A DNA stretch of 38,515 nucleotides from Oscillospiraceae bacterium (GCA_015066065.1 SVPB01000011.1:1-38515), one strand, 5' to 3'. Positions 15,690 through 23,231 are shown, counted from the stretch's first letter. A program made the numbers and translations. Notes: generated by a model from the sequence alone, not told the origin.

Positions 15690-16577
15690 GTGGATCTCTT
15701 GGTAGCAGGGCTTCCCCTGCGCATTCACAGTGCGGACACGGCGTTTTTTGACCGCCGATACGCCGCCTACGAGCGTCATGACGGTGCAGATCCGGTCATG
15801 ACCATGTCCACACGTGTGGTGGATCATATCCCCGTCCCCCGGGGAGAGATACTGCAGCAGATACATATGGTGACCATCCTGCGCCAGCCGGATGGCCGGT
15901 TGTGCCGCTATTTGCGCCATCCCCAGACGGGAGAACCGGTTTTTGCCTTTCACTATCTGCCGGATTACTCTCAAGTGGAGATTCTGCTGACCCCGGCACG
16001 GGTCACGGCAGAGCTGACCCTGACCGACTGGGAATACCTGTACACCGGCGCCATGTTTCGCAACCGTCTTACCTTGTTGGGCGGAGGGGTGCTGCATAGC
16101 TCTGCCTTGGCTTACAAGGGGCAAGGGGTGGCCTTCTCTGCTGATTCCGGCACGGGAAAATCCACCCACGTGGGACTTTGGAAGACCCACTTTGGTCAGG
16201 ATGTGACCATCATTAACGACGACAAGCCGGCGCTGTATTATTCCGGGGATACGCTTATGTGTTGCGGTACCCCCTGGAGTGGTAAGACCGATCTCAACTG
16301 TAACCGCGAGGTGCCCATGCGCGCCATTGTGTTTATTGAACGAGGCGCTCAGAATCACGTCCGCCCTATGGATACGGTGGACAGTATGTATCATCTGTTG
16401 GGCCAGCTGGCGCGCCCTTATTACGACGACGACCTGGGTGTACGCACGGTGGATTTTGCCCAGCGCGTGTGCGAGAGCGTACCCATCTACCGCATGGCCT
16501 GCAACATCAGCACCGAGGCGGTGACCACCGCTTATGGAGCCATATTTCCCGAGGAGGTATCATGCCATGAAGCTTAA
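15690..16577 (+). CDS. HPr kinase-like P-loop protein
   Basis: A 295-residue protein resembling the HprK-like kinases found beside PqqD proteins in peptide-modification loci, for example the tailoring kinases of some lasso peptide clusters. Walker A is ADSGTGKST (151-159). A nearby acidic/basic motif INDDKPALYY and the stretch CGTPWSGKTDLN match the HprK fold; a separate N-terminal domain (about 1-125) precedes it, as in the family. It probably phosphorylates a protein or peptide Ser, but the substrate is unknown. AAGGAGG at 15674-15680 fits GTG 15690 (9-bp spacing) better than TTG 15687. Its end overlaps the PqqD start by 11 bp. Confidence 0.8.
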   Translation: MDLLVAGLPLRIHSADTAFFDRRYAAYERHDGADPVMTMSTRVVDHIPVPRGEILQQIHMVTILRQPDGRLCRYLRHPQTGEPVFAFHYLPDYSQVEILLTPARVTAELTLTDWEYLYTGAMFRNRLTLLGGGVLHSSALAYKGQGVAFSADSGTGKSTHVGLWKTHFGQDVTIINDDKPALYYSGDTLMCCGTPWSGKTDLNCNREVPMRAIVFIERGAQNHVRPMDTVDSMYHLLGQLARPYYDDDLGVRTVDFAQRVCESVPIYRMACNISTEAVTTAYGAIFPEEVSCHEA

Positions 16578-16830
16578 AGAAGGATTTATCCTGCGCACGG
16601 TAGGCACCAATCATCTGGTGGTGCCGGTGGGCGCTCGCACGGTGGATTTTCGCTGTCTGATCACCCTTAACGAGACCGGTGCCTTTCTGTGGCAGCAGCT
16701 GCAGGAGGAGCGTACGGCGGAGCAGCTGGTAGCGGCTTTGCTGGAGGAGTATGAGGTGACTCCCGAGCAGGCAGCGGCGGATGTTGCGGCCTTCGTCACC
16801 AAACTGCAAGAGGCGGATCTGCTGGTATGA
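16567..16830 (+). CDS. PqqD family protein (peptide-binding RRE domain)
   Basis: An 87-residue PqqD-like winged-helix protein. Recognisable parts are the beta-hairpin opening MKLKEGFILRTVGTNHLVVP, the core FRCLITLNETGAFLWQQL, and the helix EYEVTPEQAAADVAAFVTKL ending EADLLV. PqqD domains are RiPP recognition elements that hold the leader of a precursor peptide and pass it to the modifying enzyme. The frame is open further upstream inside the kinase gene, but ATG 16567 has GAGGAGG 9 bp before it. It overlaps the kinase by 11 bp and the next gene by 4 bp (ATGA). No precursor or radical SAM enzyme is seen nearby. Confidence 0.9.
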   Translation: MKLKEGFILRTVGTNHLVVPVGARTVDFRCLITLNETGAFLWQQLQEERTAEQLVAALLEEYEVTPEQAAADVAAFVTKLQEADLLV

Positions 16831-17381
16831 GTGACACCATCCGCGTTTCCATGGAGGAACTGTCACCTTTTTTAACAGAATGTCTGGAAAAGGGACAGGA
16901 GGTACTGCTGACTGTTACCGGTAACAGCATGTGCCCCTTTCTGTATCATCGACGGGATCAGGCAGTTCTTCGCCGGGTAAATGGCACGGCTTTGCAACCA
17001 GGTGACGTGTGCTTGTACCGTCGTCGCAGTGGGCAGTACGTGCTTCATCGGGTGTTGGTGCGTGACGACGGCACCACGCGCAGACAGTTGGAGAAGAAAA
17101 AAACGCTTCCTTCGTCGTTGCCTGCCGGCGTTGTGCGTTACACGATGTTGGGCGATGCCCAGACTGATCGGGAACCGGGTATAGCACCGGAGCAGATCGT
17201 AGCACAGGCGGTAGCGTTTCACCGCAAGGATAAGGTGTGGCCATGTGATAGCCACGCCTACTGCCGTTACGTGCGGTGGTGGTATCGCCTGTTGCCGGTG
17301 CGCGGTATGTTGATTCCCCTATATCATCTTCCGGGTCGGATTGGCCGCAGTTGCCGCCGCTTGTTAGGAGAGAGGAAATGA
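16827..17381 (+). CDS. S24/S26-type peptidase (signal peptidase-like)
   Basis: A 184-residue protein with the features of S26 signal peptidases of the Ser-His (archaeal/eukaryotic, SipW-like) type: nucleophile Ser34 in TGNSMCPFL, the strand GDVCLYRRRSGQYVLHRVL with His74, and the LGDAQTDREPG motif. There is no N-terminal membrane helix; the C-terminal part is basic and may be membrane associated (WWYRLLPVRGMLIPLYHLPG). In this operon it could remove a leader from an exported peptide, a role usually played by lasso B2 or C39 peptidases; that is inference. It overlaps PqqD by ATGA and the ABC gene by ATGA. Confidence 0.75.
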   Translation: MSDTIRVSMEELSPFLTECLEKGQEVLLTVTGNSMCPFLYHRRDQAVLRRVNGTALQPGDVCLYRRRSGQYVLHRVLVRDDGTTRRQLEKKKTLPSSLPAGVVRYTMLGDAQTDREPGIAPEQIVAQAVAFHRKDKVWPCDSHAYCRYVRWWYRLLPVRGMLIPLYHLPGRIGRSCRRLLGERK

Positions 17382-19030
17382 AACGATCAACGGCTAAAAA
17401 GTTTATCCGCAAGATGGCGCGTCCGGACGGAGGGATGTTGTTCACCGCCTCTCTGCTGGGGGCGCTTTCCGCCTGTTGTGGCGTGGTTTTTGCCATGCTG
17501 TCCCGACGGGTGTTGGATATTGCTACCGGAGAGCTGGAGGACAGCTTGTGGCTGTATAGCGGCTGGCTGATTGCCACTTTACTGATCCAAATTGCTCTGG
17601 ATGTTTTCAGTAGTTATCTGGGAGCAGTTATCGCCGGACGCATGGACAAGCGCATTAAGACGGTTGTCTTTTCTTCCTTGTTTGACAAGCGCTGGCAGGA
17701 GGTCAGTGCTTACCATTCCGGCGATGTACTTAACCGGTTGACCGGGGATTGCCGGGTGGTGGTGAGTGCGTTGTCCACCTTGATCCCCCGTACCGTCTCC
17801 TTTGCGGCCCGGCTGATCTCCTGCATAGCGGTGTTGCTGGTGCTGGATTGGCGTTTTACTCTGGTGATGTTGGGCTTGGCCGCTATTTTGTTGGTGGTGT
17901 ACCGACTGTATGGTAAAAAGGCCAAGTCCTTGCATAAGAAGTGCCAGGAGGCCGAAGGTAACGCCCGTGCCTATATGCAGGAAGGCGTGGAAAATTGGAT
18001 GGTCATCCAATCCTTTGATGCCGGCAAGCCGGTGCTTTCCCGACTGGGCGAACTACTGCAGACTCACTATGCGGCGACCCTGCGCCGTGCTCGATGGAGC
18101 AATGTTTCTTCGGCAGCATTGCGGCTGTTGTTTTCCGGTAGTTACTATGCGGCCTTGGCTTGGGGGGCGTTTCGCTTAGCGGCGGATGCCATTTCCTACG
18201 GTACCCTGATGGCCTTTATGCAGATCATCATGCAGGTGCGTGCCCCTATGATCAACATGTCCGGCCTTGTGCCGCAGTATTACAATATGTTGGCCTCCGC
18301 CGAACGGCTGGTGGAACTGCAAGATCTGCCCCAAGAGCCCCATGGTACCCCGATGACGGGGGAGGATTACCGGCATATGCAGCGCTTGCAGCTGACGGAT
18401 GTGTGTTTCGCTTACGATGCGGAGCATCCGGTTCTGCAGACTGCCTCTTTGACGGTCAACAAAGGCGAATTCGTGGCCCTGGCCGGTTTCTCCGGTATCG
18501 GTAAGTCCACCCTATTTAAGCTTCTTTTGGGCTTCTATGCTCCTACCTCCGGTACGGTGACATTGGTGACCGACAGAGGAACGGTGACGATAGGGGCTGA
18601 TACCCGTCCGTTATTTGCCTACGTTCCGCAACAGACCATGCTTCTTTCCGGGTCTGTTCGTGACAACCTGACCTTATTCTCTCCGGAGGTATCGGAGGAA
18701 ACCTTGTGGGAGGCGGTCCGGGTGGCGGATGTGGATGAGGTGATCCGCCATCTGCCGCAAGGCATGGACACCCCCTTGGGCGAACGTGGCGCCGGCTTGT
18801 CCGAGGGCCAACTGCAGCGTCTGGCCATTGCCCGAGCAATCCTCAGCGATGCCCCCATTCTGCTGCTGGATGAAGTCACCGCCTCGCTGGACGAGGAAAC
18901 GGAAGAACGGGTACTCACCCGCTTGCGCGCTTTGCCGGACAAGACGTGCCTGTGTATCTCGCATCGCCCGGCGGCACTGGCCCTATGCGATCGGGTCATT
19001 CGGGTAGAGGATGGAAGGATTGTGGAATAA
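17378..19030 (+). CDS. ABC transporter, fused permease and ATPase
   Basis: A 550-residue half-transporter of the exporter type: six membrane helices (residues ~20-300) and a nucleotide-binding domain (~345-550). Walker A is GFSGIGKST (370-378), the signature is LSEGQ (474-478) instead of LSGGQ, Walker B is ILLLDEVTASLDE, and the H-loop is CISHRP. There is no N-terminal C39 peptidase, consistent with the separate peptidase encoded just upstream. The frame is open upstream, but ATG 17378 has GAGAGGA before it and gives the four-base overlap with the previous gene. It probably exports the product handled by the upstream kinase, PqqD and peptidase; a homodimer is likely. Confidence 0.9.
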   Translation: MKRSTAKKFIRKMARPDGGMLFTASLLGALSACCGVVFAMLSRRVLDIATGELEDSLWLYSGWLIATLLIQIALDVFSSYLGAVIAGRMDKRIKTVVFSSLFDKRWQEVSAYHSGDVLNRLTGDCRVVVSALSTLIPRTVSFAARLISCIAVLLVLDWRFTLVMLGLAAILLVVYRLYGKKAKSLHKKCQEAEGNARAYMQEGVENWMVIQSFDAGKPVLSRLGELLQTHYAATLRRARWSNVSSAALRLLFSGSYYAALAWGAFRLAADAISYGTLMAFMQIIMQVRAPMINMSGLVPQYYNMLASAERLVELQDLPQEPHGTPMTGEDYRHMQRLQLTDVCFAYDAEHPVLQTASLTVNKGEFVALAGFSGIGKSTLFKLLLGFYAPTSGTVTLVTDRGTVTIGADTRPLFAYVPQQTMLLSGSVRDNLTLFSPEVSEETLWEAVRVADVDEVIRHLPQGMDTPLGERGAGLSEGQLQRLAIARAILSDAPILLLDEVTASLDEETEERVLTRLRALPDKTCLCISHRPAALALCDRVIRVEDGRIVE

Positions 19031-19070
19031 TGTAAAGGCCGCGCACTGTGAAGTGCGCGGCCTTTACATT
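19029..19070. terminator. Bidirectional terminator between ABC transporter and glgB
   Basis: Perfect 19-bp inverted repeat, arms 19029-19047 and 19052-19070, loop GTGA. It includes the last bases of the ABC gene and of glgB, so it terminates both convergent transcripts immediately at their stops. Confidence 0.9.
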
Positions 19071-21054
19071 ATTCTTTCCGCAGTATCACGGCTGTTCTCG
19101 CTGGCAGGTAGCACCGCAAGCAAGGACGACCGTCTACTATCTGGGTGTGGTAACGGTATGTCATGTCGGTGCGCCCAAAGCCGCCGTACTCCGGTTGGTC
19201 GGTGGATAACACCACCCGGTAGGTGCCACTCTTCTCCACGGGCAGATAGTATCCTTCGTAGGACTGCTCGGGATGGAAGTTAAAGGCAAACACCGTGTTT
19301 CCCTTGGTGTAGATCATTGTTTTTTCATCGTTGTGGATCCATTGACAGTGGGCAGGTCGTGTCAGGAGCCGGCCTTTTTTGATCAGACCCACCATCGCCT
19401 TGTCAAAGGCGCGCAGCAGTCCGTACCGCAGGCTATCGTCTTCGGCTAAGCTCCATTGGCGGCGGCAGTAGTGGTAGCTCCAGTTGTTGCCTTCCCGGGG
19501 AAAATCGATCCATTCGGGGTGTCCGAATTCGTTGCCCATGAAGGTTAGATACCCTTCACCGGCTAAGGTGGCGGTGAGTAGGCGGATCATCTTGTGTAGC
19601 GCCACTCCCCGGTCGATATCCGGATGGTTGCTATCCCGGCGCATGGCGGTATACATGGCGGCATCGCACAACCTAAACAGGATGGTCTTGTCGCCCACCA
19701 AGGCCTGATCATGAGATTCGCAGTAACCGATATTTTTTTCGGCCGGCCGCCGGTTGGTCAGCTCGTACCACAGCTGTCCCATATCCCATTCTTCGTCTCG
19801 TCGGTCCTTGAGATACCGAATCCATAGGTCCGGTACCCCCATGGACAAGCGGTAGTCGAAGCCGATGCCCCCAGTTTCTAAGGGCAGGCACATGCCGGGC
19901 ATGCCGGACATATCCTCCGCTACTGTAATGGCGTTTGGCTTTACACTATGCACAAGCTCGTTGGCCAGCTGCAGATAGGCTACCGCTTCGGTATCCGTGT
20001 TGGAAGAGAAGTACATGGAGTAGTCGGTGAAGGCACTTCCTAAGCCGTGGTCGTGATACAGCATGGAGGTGACCCCGTCAAAACGGAACCCATCGAAGTG
20101 AAACACCTCCAACCAGTATTTGAGGTTGGATAGCAAAAAGTGGAGCACTTCGTGCTTGCCGTAATCAAACAGCCGGGTGTCCCACGCCGGATGATGGCCA
20201 CGTGTCCCTTGGTGAAAGTACTGGTATTCGGTGCCGTCCAAGCGGCTCAAGCCCTCGTTTTCGTTCTTAATGGCGTGGGAATGGACCACGTCCAGCAGAA
20301 CGGCGATGCCCAGCCGATGAGCAGCGTTGATAAGCTCCTTTAGCTCCCGGGCGGTGCCGTAACGGGAAGAGGGGGCAAAAAAATTGGATACCTGATATCC
20401 GAAAGAGCCATAATAGGGGTGCTCTGCCACCGCCATGATCTGAATTGTGTTATAGCCCAAAGCCTTGATGCGCGGCAATATCTGCCGGGTAAACTCCCGG
20501 TAGGTGCCTACACGGTATTCTTCGGTGGCCATCCCGATATGACATTCGTAGATAAAGGGGGTGGCTGCCGGACGGAAGTCCTTGTCCTTCCAATCAAAAT
20601 TCCCCCAAAGGGCATCGTCAATTTCGGCGCACCACAGATAGGTGGTAGGATCCTGCACCACCCGTGTGGCGTAGGCTGGGATGCGGCGCAGGGTTTCCTC
20701 GCCTCGCTGTACGATCAGCTGTATTTTCTGTCCGATCTGCAAGGAATCCCGACGGGGAATACACACTTCGAATACCCCGTTGTCCAGCCGCTGTAAAGGA
20801 CATCCAAAGAGATCCCATTCATTAAAGTCGCCGGTGAGGAACAGGCGATCGGCGCCCGGCGCCCATTCCCGGTAGATCCACCCGTCAGCGGTGGGATGGA
20901 TGCCAAAATAGTTGTGGCCATTGGCAAACTCCGCCAGGCTTTCTCCATCACCGACCAGACGGCGACGGGTGCGGTGGTACTGCTCCATGCGAAGGTCTAT
21001 GTCCCGGCTGTACGGTGCCAGATAAGGGTCGATCTGCAGGATGCTGTACGGCAT
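19069..21054 (-). CDS. glgB: 1,4-alpha-glucan branching enzyme, GH13_8-like
   Basis: A 661-residue glycogen branching enzyme (EC 2.4.1.18): N-terminal CBM48 domain (about 35-140), alpha-amylase barrel, and C-terminal beta domain. The catalytic residues are D326 in FDGFRFDGVTSMLYHDHG, E380 in VAEDMSGMPGMC and D449 in YCESHDQALVGDKT; DVVHSHAIKN is the first conserved region. These motifs are closer to the eukaryotic-type GBE (GH13_8) than to classic bacterial GlgB (GH13_9). ATG 21054 is chosen because AAAGGAGG lies 6 bp upstream, although the frame is open 20 codons further. No other glycogen gene is adjacent. Confidence 0.92.
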   Translation of the reverse strand: MPYSILQIDPYLAPYSRDIDLRMEQYHRTRRRLVGDGESLAEFANGHNYFGIHPTADGWIYREWAPGADRLFLTGDFNEWDLFGCPLQRLDNGVFEVCIPRRDSLQIGQKIQLIVQRGEETLRRIPAYATRVVQDPTTYLWCAEIDDALWGNFDWKDKDFRPAATPFIYECHIGMATEEYRVGTYREFTRQILPRIKALGYNTIQIMAVAEHPYYGSFGYQVSNFFAPSSRYGTARELKELINAAHRLGIAVLLDVVHSHAIKNENEGLSRLDGTEYQYFHQGTRGHHPAWDTRLFDYGKHEVLHFLLSNLKYWLEVFHFDGFRFDGVTSMLYHDHGLGSAFTDYSMYFSSNTDTEAVAYLQLANELVHSVKPNAITVAEDMSGMPGMCLPLETGGIGFDYRLSMGVPDLWIRYLKDRRDEEWDMGQLWYELTNRRPAEKNIGYCESHDQALVGDKTILFRLCDAAMYTAMRRDSNHPDIDRGVALHKMIRLLTATLAGEGYLTFMGNEFGHPEWIDFPREGNNWSYHYCRRQWSLAEDDSLRYGLLRAFDKAMVGLIKKGRLLTRPAHCQWIHNDEKTMIYTKGNTVFAFNFHPEQSYEGYYLPVEKSGTYRVVLSTDQPEYGGFGRTDMTYRYHTQIVDGRPCLRCYLPARTAVILRKE

Positions 21055-21085
21055 GGTTTTCCTCCTTTGACGATTGTTCTTGTAC

Positions 21086-21114
21086 AGTATACCACGTTTT
21101 AGCGGAGAATCCAA
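21086..21114 (-). promoter_or_regulatory. Sigma-A promoter of glgB
   Basis: Read on the minus strand: TTGGAT (21109-21114), 17-bp spacer, TATACT (21086-21091), about 30 bp upstream of the start. Confidence 0.8.
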
Positions 21115-21152
21115 TAGCTGACCAAAGAAATTTTAAAAACCGCGTGAAAGCC

Positions 21153-21181
21153 TTGACAGAGGGCGGTTTTTATGGTATATT
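21153..21181 (+). promoter_or_regulatory. Sigma-A promoter of tRNA-Gln
   Basis: Consensus TTGACA (21153-21158), 17-bp spacer, TATATT (21176-21181), 24 bp before the tRNA 5' end. Confidence 0.88.
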
Positions 21182-21204
21182 TTCTTGCGTGTTACGAGAT
21201 ATAT

Positions 21205-21278
21205 TGGGCTGTAGTCTAGCGGTAGGACACGTGACTTTGACTCACGCCGTGGTGGTTCAACTCCACCCAGCCCAGCCA
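21205..21278 (+). tRNA. tRNA-Gln (anticodon TTG)
   Basis: A complete cloverleaf of 74 nt including encoded CCA. The acceptor stem is TGGGCTG/CAGCCCA, the D-arm GTCT/GGAC, the anticodon stem CGTGA/TCACG with loop CTTTGAC (anticodon TTG, reading CAA and CAG), and the T-arm GGTGG/CCACC with loop TTCAACT. The discriminator is G. Confidence 0.96.
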
Positions 21279-21322
21279 GAAAAGAACCTACATTTGTCTA
21301 CGACAAGTGTGGGTTCTTTTCT
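21278..21322 (+). terminator. Terminator hairpin of tRNA-Gln
   Basis: Arms 21278-21298 and 21302-21322 form a 21-bp stem with a TAC loop and a few G-T pairs; the 3' arm ends GGTTCTTTTCT. It starts at the last base of the tRNA. Confidence 0.75.
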
Positions 21323-21325
21323 ACT

Positions 21326-21386
21326 AAGTGTGCCTTACGGCACGATAAGCACACCTTCGGTGCGTGAAGCGATGCTTCGCATCGTG
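21326..21386 (+). repeat. Three tandem ~20-nt mini-hairpin units
   Basis: Units at 21326-21346, 21347-21366 and 21367-21386 each begin AAG and carry a short stem-loop with a TTAC or TTC loop (for example CGATGC-TTC-GCATCG), ending near CGTG/CGAT. Sequence differs between units but stem and spacing are kept. This is part of the gene-free stretch 21279-21634. Confidence 0.65.
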
Positions 21387-21412
21387 AAGTGTCTTTGGTT
21401 ACTCTTTCGTAT

Positions 21413-21452
21413 GAAAAAACGACAAGTTTCAACAGAAACTTGTCGTTTTTTC
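21413..21452. terminator. Perfect 18-bp stem-loop in the tRNA-ROK intergenic region
   Basis: Arms 21413-21430 and 21435-21452 with loop AACA; the ends are GAAAAAA and TTTTTTC, so it would work as a terminator on either strand. Further stems follow in this gene-free stretch: ATCCGT/ACGGAT (21459-21481), ATAGC/GCTAT (21485-21498), and the 16-bp palindrome at 21502-21517. Confidence 0.7.
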
Positions 21453-21553
21453 AATGGTATCCGTTTCCTGCGGTTACGGATGATATAGCTGACGCTATGA
21501 GATACGCTGCAGCGTATGGGATATTCTATTTCACATTTTTTAATCGAATAGAC

Positions 21554-21593
21554 GCAGGATTTCACGGTTTTAAACGTGAAATCTTGCTTTTTT
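21554..21593 (+). terminator. Terminator-like hairpin upstream of the ROK gene
   Basis: A 13-bp stem (21554-21566 with 21575-21587, one G-T pair), 8-nt loop, then TTTTTT at 21588-21593. It lies 42 bp before the ROK start, so it either ends the preceding transcript or attenuates the ROK-SIS operon. Confidence 0.7.
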
Positions 21594-21634
21594 GCTAGCG
21601 ACATGGTAGGCTCATACCGAAAGGACGGGTGTAT

Positions 21635-22513
21635 ATGACCTATCTTGGCATTGACATCGGCGGTACCAAGTGCGCCGTTATACGTGGCTGCGGCACCGTT
21701 ATCGAAGCAAAAAGGCAGTTTGCTACCACCAGCTATGAAGAAACGCTGCAGAACATTCTGGCGGCGGCCAAGGAACTGTTTACCGATGAGGTGGCGGCGA
21801 TTGGCGTTAGTTGCGGCGGTCCGCTTGACAGTCGCCGAGGGGTGATCCAATCACCGCCTAATCTGCCCGGCTGGGACGACGTCCCTATCACCGTCCTGCT
21901 GTCTACCGCTTTTGACCGGCCGGCTTACCTTTGCAACGATGCTAATGCCTGCGCCTTGGCAGAGTGGCGATACGGCGCCGGCGCCGGTACACGCAACATG
22001 CTGTTTTTGACCTTTGGCACCGGTATGGGGGCAGGTTTGATATTGGATGGCAGGTTGTACGAGGGCATTACCGGCATGGCTGGTGAGATCGGCCATGTGA
22101 CACTGTATCCGGATGGGGATCACGTGGGTTACAATAAACGCGGCGCCGTGGAAGGCTACTGCAGTGGCGGCGGCATTGCTCAATACGGTCAGGGTACTGC
22201 TCGCCAGCTGGCGGAACAGGCCGAGGCCGGCGATCCGGCGGCGGTGGCGCTGTACCGACGGGTAGGGGAGGATCTGGGCCGTACCCTGGCCATTCTGGTG
22301 GATCTTTTTAACCCGGAAGCCATCGTTATCGGTAGTATCTTCGCTCGCTCCCGGGAGCTGATTGCTCCGGCTATGCAGGAGACGTTGGCACAGGAAGCTT
22401 TGCCGGCGGCGGTGTCCGCTTGCCGGGTGTTGCCGGCACAATTGGAGGAACAAATCGGGGATGTGGCCGCCTTGTGCGTGGCCGAATTAGGAGGTAGTGG
22501 TTATGCTGTATGA
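21635..22513 (+). CDS. ROK family sugar kinase without the usual zinc motif
   Basis: A 292-residue ROK (repressor, ORF, kinase) family protein with the ATP-binding opening YLGIDIGGTKCAVI, sugar-binding LCNDANACALAEW with the catalytic Asp, and the second phosphate loop FGTGMGAGLILDG. GEIGH is present, but the CxCGxxGCxE zinc-binding segment that normally follows is replaced by YPDGDHVGYNKRGAVEGYCSGGG. There is no DNA-binding domain, so it is a kinase of glucose, an N-acetylhexosamine or a related sugar. ATG 21635 (AAAGGA 10 bp upstream) is preferred to GTG 21629. It overlaps the SIS gene by 11 bp, implying a joint pathway. Confidence 0.85.
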   Translation: MTYLGIDIGGTKCAVIRGCGTVIEAKRQFATTSYEETLQNILAAAKELFTDEVAAIGVSCGGPLDSRRGVIQSPPNLPGWDDVPITVLLSTAFDRPAYLCNDANACALAEWRYGAGAGTRNMLFLTFGTGMGAGLILDGRLYEGITGMAGEIGHVTLYPDGDHVGYNKRGAVEGYCSGGGIAQYGQGTARQLAEQAEAGDPAAVALYRRVGEDLGRTLAILVDLFNPEAIVIGSIFARSRELIAPAMQETLAQEALPAAVSACRVLPAQLEEQIGDVAALCVAELGGSGYAV

Positions 22514-23087
22514 TACGTATCCGGAACTGCGATGCGCCGAAGAGGCCATCGAGCAGGCTATCCGCACCATAGCGACGGCTTACGAATGTCGTAATAAGCT
22601 ATTGATTGCCGGCAACGGTGGCAGTGCTTGCGATGCCGAGCACATTGTTGGGGAACTGTTAAAGGGGTTCCGGCTCAAGCGTCCGGTTACCGACCCTCGT
22701 ATACCGCCGGCTCTGGCGGCTAAGCTGCAGGGTGCCCTGCCGGCGGTGGCGTTGACCACCGGAGTGGCGCTGCCTACCGCTTATCTCAACGATGTGGATG
22801 GAGAATATACCGTTGCACAGTCGCTTTACGCTCTGGCGGAGGTGGGGGATGTGGCGCTGTTCCTCTCGACTTCCGGCAATGCCGCCAACCTGATACACGC
22901 CGCCGAGCTGGCGCGTTGTATCGGCGTCAAGACCATTGCTCTTACCGGTGAAACGGGCGGTCGATTAGCCCCTCTTTGCGATCTGGCTATCAAAGTGCCT
23001 GCCACCGAGACCTACCGGGTGCAGGAATACCATCTGCCGGTGTACCACTACCTGTGTGCAGAGCTGGAACGCTACTTCTTCACCTGA
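22503..23087 (+). CDS. SIS-domain sugar-phosphate isomerase, GmhA/phosphoheptose isomerase-like
   Basis: A 194-residue single-SIS protein. The phosphosugar-binding motifs are LLIAGNGGSACDAEHIVGEL and FLSTSGNAANLIHA, followed by IALTGETGG and QEYHLPVYHYLC, the pattern of GmhA (sedoheptulose-7-phosphate isomerase) and its relatives. The segment KGFRLKRPVTDPRIPP is typical of clostridial GmhA-like proteins. The start at 22503 has TTAGGAGG 8 bp upstream inside the ROK gene. Pairing with a ROK kinase suggests a phosphorylated heptose or amino-sugar intermediate; the true substrate is unknown and no other heptose gene is in the window. Confidence 0.8.
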   Translation: MLYDTYPELRCAEEAIEQAIRTIATAYECRNKLLIAGNGGSACDAEHIVGELLKGFRLKRPVTDPRIPPALAAKLQGALPAVALTTGVALPTAYLNDVDGEYTVAQSLYALAEVGDVALFLSTSGNAANLIHAAELARCIGVKTIALTGETGGRLAPLCDLAIKVPATETYRVQEYHLPVYHYLCAELERYFFT

Positions 23088-23097
23088 AAAACTAAGG

Positions 23098-23125
23098 AAA
23101 CGGTCGTCCGAAGGGGCGGCCGTTT
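23098..23125 (+). terminator. Terminator after the SIS gene
   Basis: 12-bp stem with G-T pairs, arms 23098-23109 and 23114-23125, loop GAAG, 3' end CCGTTTT. A second, 15-bp stem follows at 23130-23144/23153-23167 (ATAATAGCCGAAAAA and complement), insulating the GH16 operon. Confidence 0.8.
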
Positions 23126-23196
23126 TGGCATAATAGCCGAAAAAGGACAAGTTTTTTCGGCTATTATAACAACTATTCTTTATTGGTAGTATATGC

Positions 23197-23231
23197 TATA
23201 ATTATAGTGCTTACTTATTTATTGTAAGTAA
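23197..23231 (+). promoter_or_regulatory. -10 element and palindromic operator of the GH16/dockerin/cohesin operon
   Basis: Consensus TATAAT at 23197-23202 with no good -35 at 17 bp (TATTCT), which suggests an activator-dependent promoter. Just downstream, around +3 to +22, lies a palindrome with arms TTACTTA (23211-23217) and TAAGTAA (23225-23231), well placed for a repressor. AGGAAGGA precedes the ATG at 23255. Confidence 0.6.

Noticed and set aside
16534-16566. Upstream start for the PqqD gene inside the kinase gene
   Set aside because: The added residues do not resemble PqqD and lack a ribosome site; ATG 16567 has GAGGAGG at good spacing.
21335-21850. 171-codon minus-strand frame over the hairpin array and ROK start
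   Set aside because: It is the translation of palindromic repeats and antisense of the ROK gene, without start signals.
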